A DNA stretch of 60,063 bases from Alphaproteobacteria bacterium (GCA_021774435.1 JAJFJB010000478.1:1-60063); one strand, 5' to 3'. Positions 8,496 through 17,705 are shown, numbered from the stretch's first letter. Program-made: numbers and translations. The notes: generated by a model not told the origin, from the letters alone.

Positions 8496-9485
8496 GTGTC
8501 GAAATTAACACTCAGCCTGGCCGGAGTCGCTTACGACCGCACGCGGGCGATCTTTGACGGTCGCGTGCCGGTTGACGGCTGTGAGATTATCGCCTCGCCG
8601 ATGACCCCCGAAGAAGCGTTTCACCGCGCCTTCAAGTTTCAGGAATTCGATATCACAGAACTGTCGATGTCGAGCTATATGAGCCAAGTATCCCGCGATG
8701 GTAGTCCCTATATCGGCATCCCGGCCTTTGTATCGCGGATGTTCCGGCATTCTTCAATCTATATTCGGACCGATAAGGGCATCGATACACCGGAAGATCT
8801 CAAAGGCAAGATCGTCGGCGTGCCGGAATACCAAATGACGGCAGCAATGTGGATCCGCGGTATCCTGCAGGATGAGTACGGTGTGGCACCAGCCGATATG
8901 CGCTGGCGTAGCGGCGGCCTGGAGGAAGCAGGCCGAAAGCAAAATGTGTCGCTTCATCTTCCCGACGATGTAGAGTTGAGGTTTATTTCCACGGAAGAAA
9001 CACTCAACGCGCAATTGGACCGGGGTGAGTTGGATGCCTTGATATCGGCGCAGGCGCCATCCTGTCTTGATACTAATGACAAGGTCAGCCGGCTCTTTCC
9101 CAATTACCGGTCGGACGAAGAGGCCTATTTCAGCAAGACCAGGTTGTTTCCGATCATGCATCTCGTCGGTATCCGCCGCAGCATCGTCGAACAGCATCCC
9201 TGGCTGCCAGTCAATGTCTTCTACGCCTATCTGAAAGCAAAGCGGATTTGTTATCAAAACTTAGGACAAGTCGGGCATCTGCATACCACACTCCCCTGGC
9301 CCGTCGATGAGTTTGACAAGGCACGGGCACTCATGGGCGAGGATTTCTGGCGTTACGGCGTGGCCGAAAACAAAGCGGAAATTGACGCGATGACCCGCTA
9401 TTCATTCGAACAGGGATTGACGGCGCGCAAACTCGAGCCAGCAGACTTGTTTGCTGCGCCGACATTTGATCTGCCAAAAGTTTAA
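8496..9485 (+). CDS. 4,5-dihydroxyphthalate decarboxylase-like protein
   Basis: This protein of 329 residues belongs to the periplasmic-binding-protein-fold family that includes 4,5-dihydroxyphthalate decarboxylase. Readable family features are the N-terminal AGVAYDRTRAIFDGRV, the DITELSMSSY strand, the hinge DLKGKIVGVPEYQMTAA and a GVRR-like VGIRRSIVEQHP. No signal peptide is present, so a cytoplasmic enzyme is more likely than a transport protein. The start is GTG at 8496, ten bases after the previous stop. With the neighbouring isomerase and molybdenum hydroxylase it suggests breakdown of an aromatic or heteroaromatic carboxylate. Many homologues are uncharacterised, so the reaction is inferred. 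Confidence 0.75.
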   Translation: MSKLTLSLAGVAYDRTRAIFDGRVPVDGCEIIASPMTPEEAFHRAFKFQEFDITELSMSSYMSQVSRDGSPYIGIPAFVSRMFRHSSIYIRTDKGIDTPEDLKGKIVGVPEYQMTAAMWIRGILQDEYGVAPADMRWRSGGLEEAGRKQNVSLHLPDDVELRFISTEETLNAQLDRGELDALISAQAPSCLDTNDKVSRLFPNYRSDEEAYFSKTRLFPIMHLVGIRRSIVEQHPWLPVNVFYAYLKAKRICYQNLGQVGHLHTTLPWPVDEFDKARALMGEDFWRYGVAENKAEIDAMTRYSFEQGLTARKLEPADLFAAPTFDLPKV

Positions 9486-9524
9486 TGCCGTCGAGACTGG
9501 GATATTTCTGAAAAGGCGCGGTCA

Positions 9525-11861
9525 GTGAGCGAAGCGATATTCGGAGTCAGCGTTCCCAGGCTTGAAGACCGCAAGCTCCTGCGCGGCGAAGGACGTTTTG
9601 TCGACGACATCAAACTGCCCGGAATGTTGGAAGCCGCGTTCGTCCGCAGCGCGCACGCGCATGCCAAAATTCGTAAAATCGATAAGTCATCGGCGCTCGA
9701 TATACCGGGCGTCCATGCGGTCCTGACACTCGACGATCTGCTGCCCCACCTGCGTACAGACCAGCTGGTCGTGGGCCTTCCGAGCCCGAGCTACAAACAA
9801 GACCGAAACCGGCCGGCACTCGCGGCAGCCGAAACGGTTCATGTCGGTGAAGCGATTGCTCTCGTAGTAGCCGACGACCGTTACATAGCGGAAGACGCGG
9901 TCGCGCTCATCGATGTGGATTATGATCCGCTTCCCGCCGTCGCGGACGCCCAAAACGCACTCGCAGAGGATGCCCCGCCGGTGCACCACGGCGCGCCACA
10001 CAATCTGCTCGCCGAATTCGACATGGCTTATGGCGATATAGATGCGGTGTTCGCCGCGGCACCACATGTGTTTCACGAGCGCTTTCATCAGCACCGGGGT
10101 TGCGGTCATTCCATCGAATGTCGCGGCAATGTGGCCGCCTACGATCCGATAGAGGACAGGCTGACTCTTTGGAGTTCGACGCAAACGCCGCACACGGCCA
10201 TGCGTCAGCTTTGCGACATGCTCGGGCGCAACGAAGACCAGGTCCGTGTCATCGCGCCAGACCTCGGAGGGGGATTCGGACCGAAACTAATATTTTACCC
10301 GGAAGATATCGTGATTTCTGCCGCGGCGCTGATCCTTCGGCGTCCAGTCAAATGGATCGAAGACCGTCGCGAACATTTCATTGCAACCACACAGGAGCGC
10401 GATCAGTTCTGGGAGACCGAGATCGCCGTTGATGACGACGCCCGCGTTCTTGGGCTACGGGGAACGCTAATCCATGATCATGGCGCCTACACCGCGCGGG
10501 GCGTCAATCTACCCTACGAATCCGCGATTACGGTCACACTGCCCTACAATGTTCCCGCCTATCAGATGAATGTGCGTCTCGCCCTGACCAATAAGGTCCC
10601 CGTCACGCCGATACGCGGCGCAGGACAACCGCAAGGCGTCTTCGTCATGGAGCGTCTGCTCGACCGCGCGGCCCGCGAGCTGGGTCTCGACCGTGCGGAG
10701 GTGCGCCGGCGAAATCTTGTTGCCGGCGAAGCCATGCCACATACAAAACCGCTCAAAACCCGAGGCGGCGGGGCGGTCGTTCTGGATAGCGGCGATTACC
10801 CAAAATGCCAGGCAGACGTTTTAAAGCATGCGGATTGGGACGGCTTCGCCGCTCGACAGGCCGCGAAACGCGAAAAAGGTCGCTATCTCGGAATCGGTCT
10901 CGCCAATTTTGTCAAAGGCACTGGGCGAGGACCGTTTGAGTCCGCGACGATCCGCGTCAGTCAAACCGGCAAGGTTCACATCTACACGGGCGCCACGGCA
11001 ATGGGGCAAGGCACCGAGACCATGCTAGCACAGATTGTCGCCACGCAACTCGGAGGCGACTTATCGAATATTGTCGTCACGGCGGGCGATAGCGCGGGCA
11101 CACCACTTGGCATTGGCGGGTTCAACAGTCGGCAGGCTGTTACTGCCGGGTCATCGGCCCACGTTGCGGCTTGCAAGGTACGGGAAAAAGTGTTGCAGAT
11201 CGCGGCCCATCTGCTGGAGGCCTCCGAAGCGGATCTCGAAATAGTCGGCCAAGACGTCCGCGTAGCAGGCGTTGCGGATATGAAAGTCAATCTCGGTCAA
11301 CTGGTGCGTGCCGTCGCCGGCACACCTGGCTACGGCTTGCCTGGCGGCGCCGATCCCGGCCTTGAGGCAACCGAAAGCGTTGTCATCGACGATCTGACGT
11401 ACGCTAACGGTTCGGCTGTTGTCGAAGTCGAGGTCGACCCGGAAACCGGTCAGGTCGACATTCATCGTTTTGCCATCGCACATGACTGTGGCGCTGTAAT
11501 TCATCCAATGATCGTCGACGGACAAATCGTCGGCGGTGCGGCGCATGGGCTCGGCAACGCACTATTCGAATGGATGAGCTTCGACGATCACGGTCAGCCG
11601 CTCACGACGACATTGGCGGACTATCTTCTCATAACCGCCCCGGAAGTGCCGCGCATCGACGTCATTCACCACGAGTCCCCAACGCCCTTGAACCCGCTCG
11701 GGGTCAAAGGGGTCGGTGAGTGCGGTGTCTTCCCTGGACCCGCCGCAATCGCCTCCGCAATCGAAGACGCGCTGTCACCATTTGATATCCGTATCAATCG
11801 GGTACCAATCGGTCCGGCGGACATTGTAGCCTTGCTCGGAGAGAAAGAGGCGGGCGAATAA
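9525..11861 (+). CDS. Molybdenum hydroxylase (xanthine dehydrogenase family) large subunit
   Basis: This is the molybdopterin-binding catalytic subunit of a xanthine oxidase-type hydroxylase, 778 residues. An N-terminal aldehyde-oxidase a/b hammerhead domain (VPRLEDRKLLRGEGRFVDDI) is followed by the cofactor domain with GGGFGPK at 248-254, RGAGQPQGVF, GQGTETM and the catalytic glutamate E732 in KGVGECG. The CO-dehydrogenase AYRCSFR loop is absent, so a heterocycle or aldehyde substrate is more likely. The start is GTG at 9525. The usual 2Fe-2S and FAD subunits are not encoded next to it. The gene overlaps the XRE regulator by one base (TAATG). Confidence 0.9.
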   Translation: MSEAIFGVSVPRLEDRKLLRGEGRFVDDIKLPGMLEAAFVRSAHAHAKIRKIDKSSALDIPGVHAVLTLDDLLPHLRTDQLVVGLPSPSYKQDRNRPALAAAETVHVGEAIALVVADDRYIAEDAVALIDVDYDPLPAVADAQNALAEDAPPVHHGAPHNLLAEFDMAYGDIDAVFAAAPHVFHERFHQHRGCGHSIECRGNVAAYDPIEDRLTLWSSTQTPHTAMRQLCDMLGRNEDQVRVIAPDLGGGFGPKLIFYPEDIVISAAALILRRPVKWIEDRREHFIATTQERDQFWETEIAVDDDARVLGLRGTLIHDHGAYTARGVNLPYESAITVTLPYNVPAYQMNVRLALTNKVPVTPIRGAGQPQGVFVMERLLDRAARELGLDRAEVRRRNLVAGEAMPHTKPLKTRGGGAVVLDSGDYPKCQADVLKHADWDGFAARQAAKREKGRYLGIGLANFVKGTGRGPFESATIRVSQTGKVHIYTGATAMGQGTETMLAQIVATQLGGDLSNIVVTAGDSAGTPLGIGGFNSRQAVTAGSSAHVAACKVREKVLQIAAHLLEASEADLEIVGQDVRVAGVADMKVNLGQLVRAVAGTPGYGLPGGADPGLEATESVVIDDLTYANGSAVVEVEVDPETGQVDIHRFAIAHDCGAVIHPMIVDGQIVGGAAHGLGNALFEWMSFDDHGQPLTTTLADYLLITAPEVPRIDVIHHESPTPLNPLGVKGVGECGVFPGPAAIASAIEDALSPFDIRINRVPIGPADIVALLGEKEAGE

Positions 11862-12745
11862 TGGCAATACGGTTCGATGACATTGGCAACCGGCTACGCG
11901 CATTCCGTCTCGGCTCCGGCCTCAGCGCGGACGAGATCGCAAAGAAAATCGATATCTCTCGGACGGCGCTCTACCGGTTCGAGAAGGGCGAACTGGCTAA
12001 GATCGATACCTTGGAGAAGCTTGCGGAGCTGTTGGATGTCTCGATCCCGACATTGCTGGGTGTCGGAGTCGAATATATTGCGTCGGCGGTCAGCTATTTC
12101 GAGCGTACACGCCAAATTGAGGAAACTGCAGAACATATCGTCGTGCTGGCAGGACCTATCTCCTACCTTCTCGCTTCCGACGGTTTCGATGAAACACTGT
12201 CGAAAATTTTGCGCGAAAATATACCTGACGATTTGCCGGATCGGGACCAGGCGTTGGAGCAGGCCGGAGACCTGATGGCTGTCTTGAGCGCCCGCAAGGC
12301 AACGTTCCGGAAGCGACAACCCGGTGTGCTCAACCTGCTGTCGGCGACGGAAATGGACGGCTTTCTCCGTAATGGTCTTGTTGGCCGATTGGATCTATCG
12401 GAACCGGAACGCGCTGCGCGCCGGCAATTGGCCATCGCCGAGGCAACACATCTTGCAACCTTGATGGACGAAGAGCCCATAGGTGTGCAAATCGGCATCG
12501 TCCCTGACACTCTGCCGCATACCGGATTTCAGATTTTCCGCCAACCGGATCGCAAAGTTCTGACCGTAAGCCCCTTTCGTCTCGGCGCGCAACCGAACGT
12601 TCGCGTAGGCGTCGCGATGATTACGTCTGCGCCGGAAGCGTTGAGTCTGCATGAAAAAATGGTTGCCGATATGTGGCGTCGGGCCCTCAAAGGCGCAGCA
12701 GCCGGTAAATACATGCGAAAACTTATCGCAAGGCACAAAAGTTAG
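11861..12745 (+). CDS. XRE-family HTH transcriptional regulator
   Basis: This is a DNA-binding regulator of 294 residues with a Cro/C1-type helix-turn-helix in residues 9-60 (GNRLRAFRLGSGLSADEIAKK, then ISRTALYRFEKGELAKI). A long C-terminal region has no domain I can name; it includes LIMDEEPI-like hydrophobic stretches and may bind an effector. The ATG overlaps the stop of the preceding hydroxylase gene, so the two are translationally coupled. The spacer after it contains a perfect 10-base inverted repeat (12766-12804), a candidate binding site ahead of the PyrK-like gene. It probably regulates the surrounding operon. Confidence 0.85.
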   Translation: MAIRFDDIGNRLRAFRLGSGLSADEIAKKIDISRTALYRFEKGELAKIDTLEKLAELLDVSIPTLLGVGVEYIASAVSYFERTRQIEETAEHIVVLAGPISYLLASDGFDETLSKILRENIPDDLPDRDQALEQAGDLMAVLSARKATFRKRQPGVLNLLSATEMDGFLRNGLVGRLDLSEPERAARRQLAIAEATHLATLMDEEPIGVQIGIVPDTLPHTGFQIFRQPDRKVLTVSPFRLGAQPNVRVGVAMITSAPEALSLHEKMVADMWRRALKGAAAGKYMRKLIARHKS

Positions 12746-12765
12746 GCTAGCATTGTAATATTTTT

Positions 12766-12804
12766 GGGATTATTATCTAATTTTGAACTTAACTTAATAA
12801 TCCC
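12766..12804. promoter_or_regulatory. Inverted repeat between regulator and pyrK-like gene
   Basis: Perfect 10-base arms, GGGATTATTA at 12766-12775 and TAATAATCCC at 12795-12804, are separated by a 19-base AT-rich spacer. The whole 68-base spacer is far richer in A+T than its surroundings. Three readings are possible: an operator for the XRE protein encoded just upstream, a promoter for the downstream PyrK/PyrD genes, or a transcript hairpin. There is no T-run after the second arm on the + strand, so a classic terminator is less likely. Confidence 0.5.
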
Positions 12805-12813
12805 GGATCCTAA

Positions 12814-13692
12814 ATGTCCCAGCTGGCAAACACCGTATTCTCAACCAAAGCGCATATTGTGGGCGACAGGAATGCCGTCGACCACGCGCCCAAGGCCCCT
12901 GTCGAAGAAGCCCTATCGACGGTCCTGGCCAATGACTGGATCAACGACGAATACAAGCATCTGGTCGTGACGGCCTCGCCGAAATCTCTGGCAGCCAAGC
13001 CTGGGCAATTCTTTCACTGGCTTTGCCCTTCGCCCGATGAAGGCGATTTGTGGCTGCGCCGGCCGCAAAGCATTTACCTCGTCGACAGAGAACGGGAACG
13101 GCTTGAGTTTCTGTACAAATGCGTTGGTCGCGGCACGAACGGCGCCGCGACTCTGACCCCGGGCGACACGTTCAATATGGTCGGTCCCTTGGGTGTCGGC
13201 TTCACTCTACAACCGGACTGGGAAAACATCGTCGTGCTGGGTCGAGGTGTCGGGCTCGCCACGCTGGCGCCAATCTCTCAACTCATCGCCGAAAACAATA
13301 TCGGCGCCACAGTCATCCTAAGCGCCCGCAGCCCCGAACTAGCAATGTCCGGCGACTTATTTGAGAAAGCGGGTGCGGAGGTTCTGACGGTTACGGACAC
13401 GGATGGCACCAGCGCGGTCGAAAACGTCGAAGGCATAATCGAAGACAGGGTTGTGCAAGGCCGCGCGGACGCCTTCTTCACTTGCGGGTCGAACCGGCTG
13501 TTCATGTTAATGAAGCGGCTCGGCGCGCAACACGGTATACCCGGCCAAGTGGCGATGGAACAGATTATGGCGTGCGGGCTTGGCCCTTGTTATGTCTGCG
13601 TCCGCACTTTCGTAATCGACGGTGAAAAAACGCTTAAGCGGGTTTGTATCGACGGACCCGTCTTTGACATGCAGGAGGCGATGGGATGGTAG
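12814..13692 (+). CDS. Dihydroorotate dehydrogenase electron-transfer subunit (PyrK-like)
   Basis: This is an FAD and 2Fe-2S ferredoxin-reductase-type protein of 292 residues. The FAD-binding RPQS motif is at residues 83-86, the NAD-binding GRGVGLATLAPI segment starts near 144, and the cluster cysteines are C254, C259, C262 and C278 in C-x4-C-x2-C-x15-C spacing, as in PyrK. The first 45 residues are an extension relative to ordinary PyrK. The gene overlaps the PyrD-like gene by seven bases, so the two proteins should form a complex that passes electrons between NAD(H) and the FMN of PyrD. Its position between two molybdenum hydroxylases suggests a catabolic role. Confidence 0.88.
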   Translation: MSQLANTVFSTKAHIVGDRNAVDHAPKAPVEEALSTVLANDWINDEYKHLVVTASPKSLAAKPGQFFHWLCPSPDEGDLWLRRPQSIYLVDRERERLEFLYKCVGRGTNGAATLTPGDTFNMVGPLGVGFTLQPDWENIVVLGRGVGLATLAPISQLIAENNIGATVILSARSPELAMSGDLFEKAGAEVLTVTDTDGTSAVENVEGIIEDRVVQGRADAFFTCGSNRLFMLMKRLGAQHGIPGQVAMEQIMACGLGPCYVCVRTFVIDGEKTLKRVCIDGPVFDMQEAMGW

Positions 13693-14630
13693 ATCTTTCG
13701 GTCAAAATCGGCGCTTTCGAGATGGCCAACCCAGTCATGCCAGGATCCGGTACATTTTCGCCCGAAATGGCGCAGGTCATCGATATTAATCGGCTCGGTG
13801 CGACTATGACGAAGACCGTTAGCCGAGAGCTTCGTGATGGCAATCCACCCCCACGCGTTGCCGAAGTCGAATGCGGTATGATCAATTGCATCGGTCTCCC
13901 CGGTAAAGGCATCGAATATTTCTTGAGTGATCTGTTGCCCGAGTATTTGCAATACAGCCCTCCCGTAATTGTCAGCATCACCTCGACGACTCAGGACGAT
14001 TTCGCGGCTATGGCGCGTGACGTTACGGTTCCCGGCGTGAAAGCGCTTGAGATCAACATCTCCTGTCCGACACGCGATCCAAATGGCGGCAATTTCGCAC
14101 TGCATGCCGAGCATACGGCGGACACGGTGCGCGGCGTCCGAGCAGCCACGGATCTTCCTATTTTCGTTAAACTGTCACCAAATGCGGGCGACATTGTCAG
14201 CATAGCGCGCGCTGCGGAAGAAGCGGGCGCCGATGCTCTGACGATCGCAAACACAATTCTGTCTATGCGGATCGACACAAACAGCTTCAGACCGTCGCTC
14301 GGCTTCAAAACCGGCGGCATGTCCGGCCCTGCCGTCAAACCCATCATCATGCGAATGGTCTACCAGGTCTCCAATGCGGTCTCGATTCCGATCATCGGCT
14401 GCGGCGGTATCGTGAAAGCCGAAGACGTTGTCGAATATATGCTGGCGGGTGCGAGCGCCGTACAAATCGGGTATGCCTCGTTTCGCAATCCGACCGCCAT
14501 GATTTCAATTATCGAAGACCTAAAGGAGTGGTGTGAGCGCCGTGGGATTGCCTGCGTCGCCGATCTGACGGGCGCGGTACAGGATGATTTGGAAACCGAC
14601 ACCTACATCGCCGCAGCGGCCGGCATCTGA
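13686..14630 (+). CDS. Class 1B dihydroorotate dehydrogenase-like protein (PyrD-like)
   Basis: This is an FMN-binding TIM barrel of 314 residues. It has the class 1 catalytic cysteine C127 in the NISCP motif, the FMN lysine K43 in TMTKTV, KLSPNAGDI, and the C-terminal phosphate-binding segment GCGGI to GASAVQIG. Together with the overlapping PyrK-like gene it matches the heteromeric NAD-dependent class 1B enzyme rather than the membrane class 2 enzyme usual in proteobacteria. It could oxidise dihydroorotate or reduce or oxidise a related dihydropyrimidine-type compound. The molybdenum hydroxylases on either side favour the latter, which is inference. Confidence 0.85.
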   Translation: MVDLSVKIGAFEMANPVMPGSGTFSPEMAQVIDINRLGATMTKTVSRELRDGNPPPRVAEVECGMINCIGLPGKGIEYFLSDLLPEYLQYSPPVIVSITSTTQDDFAAMARDVTVPGVKALEINISCPTRDPNGGNFALHAEHTADTVRGVRAATDLPIFVKLSPNAGDIVSIARAAEEAGADALTIANTILSMRIDTNSFRPSLGFKTGGMSGPAVKPIIMRMVYQVSNAVSIPIIGCGGIVKAEDVVEYMLAGASAVQIGYASFRNPTAMISIIEDLKEWCERRGIACVADLTGAVQDDLETDTYIAAAAGI

Positions 14631-14638
14631 GCCAAGCT

Positions 14639-16975
14639 TTGTGTGCCGCGCAAGATTCCAATGCTAATCGCCAGTATGTTGGCCAATCGATCCGCCGCAT
14701 CGAAGATCACCGCCTGCTGACTGGACGAGGCCGTTTCATTGCCGACCTGCCATTCGCGGCGACCTGCAATATGGCTGTTGTCCGGTCTGTCTATGCTTAT
14801 GCAGACATCATCGCAATTGAAACCGACGACGCGCGAACAATGCCCGGCGTACTAGGTATCTGGACCGGCCGAGACGTTAACGCCGACGAATTGGGTGGCA
14901 TCCCGTGGGAACGATTGCCACCAGCACCGCAAAGTGAGCCCCGCATTTCCGCGCCGTCGCCAGGCGACCCCACAATCGGGCAGCCGCAGCCGATCCTGCC
15001 CGAAACGAGGGTCCGGTATCTCGGGCAGCCCGTTGCCGTAATTGTCGCGGAGACCATAGCGCAGGCCAAGGATGCCGCAGATGTTGTTTCTATCGACTAC
15101 GAAGAACGCTCGCCAATAATTACCGTACGCGACGCGGTAGAAGCTGAGCCGCTATGGGAACAAGCGCCAGGCAATCTGTGTTTCAGAACCGATGCCGGTG
15201 ACCGGGAAGCAGTGGCGGAAGCCTTCGCACGGGCAGCCCATATTACCGTAATATCCGTCGACAATGAACGCCTTGTTCAAAATCCATTGGAAACGCGCGG
15301 CTATGTCGGTCAATACGACTCAAAGACTGAGCGCTACACATTACATGCGGCTGCCGGCAAACCACAGACGGTCGGGCGCGCGCTCGCCCGCGATATTTTC
15401 CATTTGCCGGAGGATCATGTCCGTGTGGTCACCAAGGATGTTGGCGGCGGGTTTGGAGCCAAGAACCCGCTCTATCCGGAACAGGCACTCGTGCTTTGGA
15501 CAGCCCGGAAGCTTGGCCGCCCCGTGCGCTGGCAGGCTGATCGAACCGAATCCTTCCTCTCCGATTACCAGGGCCGCGGACAAGCGACGGACGCCGAAGC
15601 GGCATTCGACGCGAGCGGCCGTATTCTAGCCCTCAGGGTCCGTGCACTAGCTGATTTGGGCGCGTTTCTAGGGCCGCGCGGTTCCACCGCAGCCAACATG
15701 TGGCGAATCATGGGCACCAGTGTCTACGATATTCCCCTTATCGATTTTGACCTTCGTGGCATCCATACCAACCGCATGCCGACCTGCCCATATCGGGGTG
15801 CGGGTGCTCCCGAAGCGGTGTTCGCTTTGGAGCGGCTGCTCGATACGGCTGCGCGGGAATTGGGTCTCACACCTACCGAGATTCGCCGCCGCAATCTCGT
15901 TCCAGCCTCAAAGATGCCTTATAAATCGGCAGCCCTTTCGACCTATGACAGCGGCGACTTCAGTGCGGCCATGGATGCAGCGGAGCGAATTGCCGACATC
16001 GGCGGCTTTGCGCAGCGCCGTACAGAAAGCGAAGCCAAGGGGCTCAAGCGTGGGCTCGGATACGGCAATCTTCTCGAAGCGTGCGGCGCCGGCATCGCCG
16101 ACCGGGCTGACATTTCCTGCACGCCTGAAGGTGATATCGTCGTGCGCATCGGCACTATGTCCAACGGACAGTCGCACGAGACCGTTTATGCGCAAATGCT
16201 CGCCGACCGGCTTGGCGTCGAATTGGCGCAAATCAAAATTATCCAGGGCGATACCAACGAGACACCGTGGGGCATGGGCACCGGCGCCTGCCGCTCCATG
16301 ACGATTGGCGGCAGCGCCTTGGTGCTCGCAGGCGACGCACTGATCGAAAACGGCCTCGGCATCGCCGCGGAACTTTTCGAAGCCGCACCGCAGGATATCG
16401 AATACGAAGCGGGTCAATATCGTATTCAAGGCACCGACCGTGTCCTCTCTTTTGCGGATATCGCGCAAGAAAAGAACCTCAAATCGACACATCATTACGA
16501 ACCTTTGAACAGCACTTACCCCAACGGCTGCCATATTGCCGAAGTAGAAATCGATCCGGAAACTGGCGTTGTTACCCTGTCGCGCTACAGCATGGCGCAG
16601 GATGTCGGCCGAGCACTCAACCCGATGGTCGTCGAAGGACAGCTGGCCGGCGGCGTCGCACAAGGGATTGGTCAGGCACTACTTGAACGCAACTATCACG
16701 ATCCGGAGTCCGGACAGTTACTGACGGGATCCTTCATGGATTGCGCCCTGCCCCGGGCAGACGATCTGCCGTTCTTCGCAACTGACATTTTAGAGGTCCC
16801 CTGCACGCACACGCCGACCGGTGTTAAATCTGTTGGCGAAGCAGGTCCGACGGCAGCGCCCGCCGCCGTAATTAATGCGATCGTCGACGCGCTTTCACCG
16901 CTCGGGGTTCGGCATATCCCCATGCCAGCGACGCCGGAAACCGTTTTCCGCGCCATACAAAATGCCGAGCCTTAG
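14639..16975 (+). CDS. Second molybdenum hydroxylase large subunit
   Basis: This is a xanthine dehydrogenase-family molybdopterin subunit, also 778 residues and a clear paralogue of the one at 9525. It has the hammerhead start SIRRIEDHRLLTGRGRF, GGGFGAK near residue 270, PYRGAGAPEAVF and the catalytic glutamate E734 in KSVGEAG. The CO-dehydrogenase active loop is absent. The only plausible start is TTG at 14639, eight bases after the PyrD-like stop, with no clear ribosome site. Coupled translation from upstream is likely. No iron-sulfur or FAD subunit gene adjoins it. The stop interlocks with that of the convergent CoxG-like gene (TTAG, 16972-16975). Confidence 0.88.
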   Translation: MCAAQDSNANRQYVGQSIRRIEDHRLLTGRGRFIADLPFAATCNMAVVRSVYAYADIIAIETDDARTMPGVLGIWTGRDVNADELGGIPWERLPPAPQSEPRISAPSPGDPTIGQPQPILPETRVRYLGQPVAVIVAETIAQAKDAADVVSIDYEERSPIITVRDAVEAEPLWEQAPGNLCFRTDAGDREAVAEAFARAAHITVISVDNERLVQNPLETRGYVGQYDSKTERYTLHAAAGKPQTVGRALARDIFHLPEDHVRVVTKDVGGGFGAKNPLYPEQALVLWTARKLGRPVRWQADRTESFLSDYQGRGQATDAEAAFDASGRILALRVRALADLGAFLGPRGSTAANMWRIMGTSVYDIPLIDFDLRGIHTNRMPTCPYRGAGAPEAVFALERLLDTAARELGLTPTEIRRRNLVPASKMPYKSAALSTYDSGDFSAAMDAAERIADIGGFAQRRTESEAKGLKRGLGYGNLLEACGAGIADRADISCTPEGDIVVRIGTMSNGQSHETVYAQMLADRLGVELAQIKIIQGDTNETPWGMGTGACRSMTIGGSALVLAGDALIENGLGIAAELFEAAPQDIEYEAGQYRIQGTDRVLSFADIAQEKNLKSTHHYEPLNSTYPNGCHIAEVEIDPETGVVTLSRYSMAQDVGRALNPMVVEGQLAGGVAQGIGQALLERNYHDPESGQLLTGSFMDCALPRADDLPFFATDILEVPCTHTPTGVKSVGEAGPTAAPAAVINAIVDALSPLGVRHIPMPATPETVFRAIQNAEP

Positions 16976-17577
16976 GACGCCGCAGAGCGACCTGTCAACA
17001 ACCTCAATACCGCATTCCAAAGAACCTTGAACATGAGCGATAGTCCCGAAACGGGTTTTACAGCTGCCGATGTGGATGTGGATGCGGCTTCACGTTCGGG
17101 CTCCGTTTCGACAGCGACGGCGGGAGCCATCGCGAGTTCCGCCTTGAGGCTCTCTGCGAATTGGCCAATGAGTTGCGCCGCAAGATCTTGCACCATGCCA
17201 ACGCCTCGCCCGTACTGGGCTACGGGACCTGACAACATCAAGTTGGTATGTATCAGCACCTTGGAGTGGCCGTCCGAGGGGTCGACGTGGAAATCAACGA
17301 CGGCGTTGGCGCCGCCACGTCCCTTGGCATCCTTGCCGTCCGCCTTGACCCGCGCTTTGAGTTCGGCATCGTCGACATCCTCAAAACGCGCTTGCCCCTT
17401 GAATGTCAGCGACACGGGACCAAGCCGCACCGCGACCTCTCCCTTGAACGTATTAATGTCGATGGCTTCCGTCAGTTTTGCGCCCGGCATACAAGGCGCA
17501 ATGCGCTCGATATCACGCAAGAGCACCCAGGTTTCATCGGGTGGCAACGGCACGTCGAACGAATTATCGAACTCCAA
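16972..17577 (-). CDS. SRPBCC / CoxG-like protein
   Basis: This protein of 201 residues has an N-terminal START/SRPBCC domain (about residues 1-145: MEFDNSFDVPLPPDETW, PGAKLTEAID, VRLGPVSLTFKGQARF, GRGVGMVQDLAAQLIG), like carbon monoxide dehydrogenase subunit G. A low-complexity linker and a hydrophobic C-terminal segment (LMFKVLWNAVLRLL) follow and may dock on the membrane. CoxG proteins anchor or mature molybdenum hydroxylases. The position beside two such enzymes fits that role, although it is on the opposite strand and presumably has its own promoter in 17578-17705. Confidence 0.85.
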   Translation of the reverse strand: MEFDNSFDVPLPPDETWVLLRDIERIAPCMPGAKLTEAIDINTFKGEVAVRLGPVSLTFKGQARFEDVDDAELKARVKADGKDAKGRGGANAVVDFHVDPSDGHSKVLIHTNLMLSGPVAQYGRGVGMVQDLAAQLIGQFAESLKAELAMAPAVAVETEPEREAASTSTSAAVKPVSGLSLMFKVLWNAVLRLLTGRSAAS

Positions 17578-17705
17578 GGGGCCTCCAAATTCCGTACTTT
17601 ACCTAATGCCCATCGTAGGGGATCAGCCACGGCCCGTATAGGGACCGAAACCGCTCTGGCGTTGATAGGCCCGTTACTTTTAGACTGTCGCGAAGAGGAT
17701 TGAGT

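Noticed and set aside
9525..16975. Form I CO dehydrogenase
   Set aside because: Both large subunits lack the AYRCSFR active-site loop, and coxM and coxS genes are missing. The CoxG-like gene alone is not enough.
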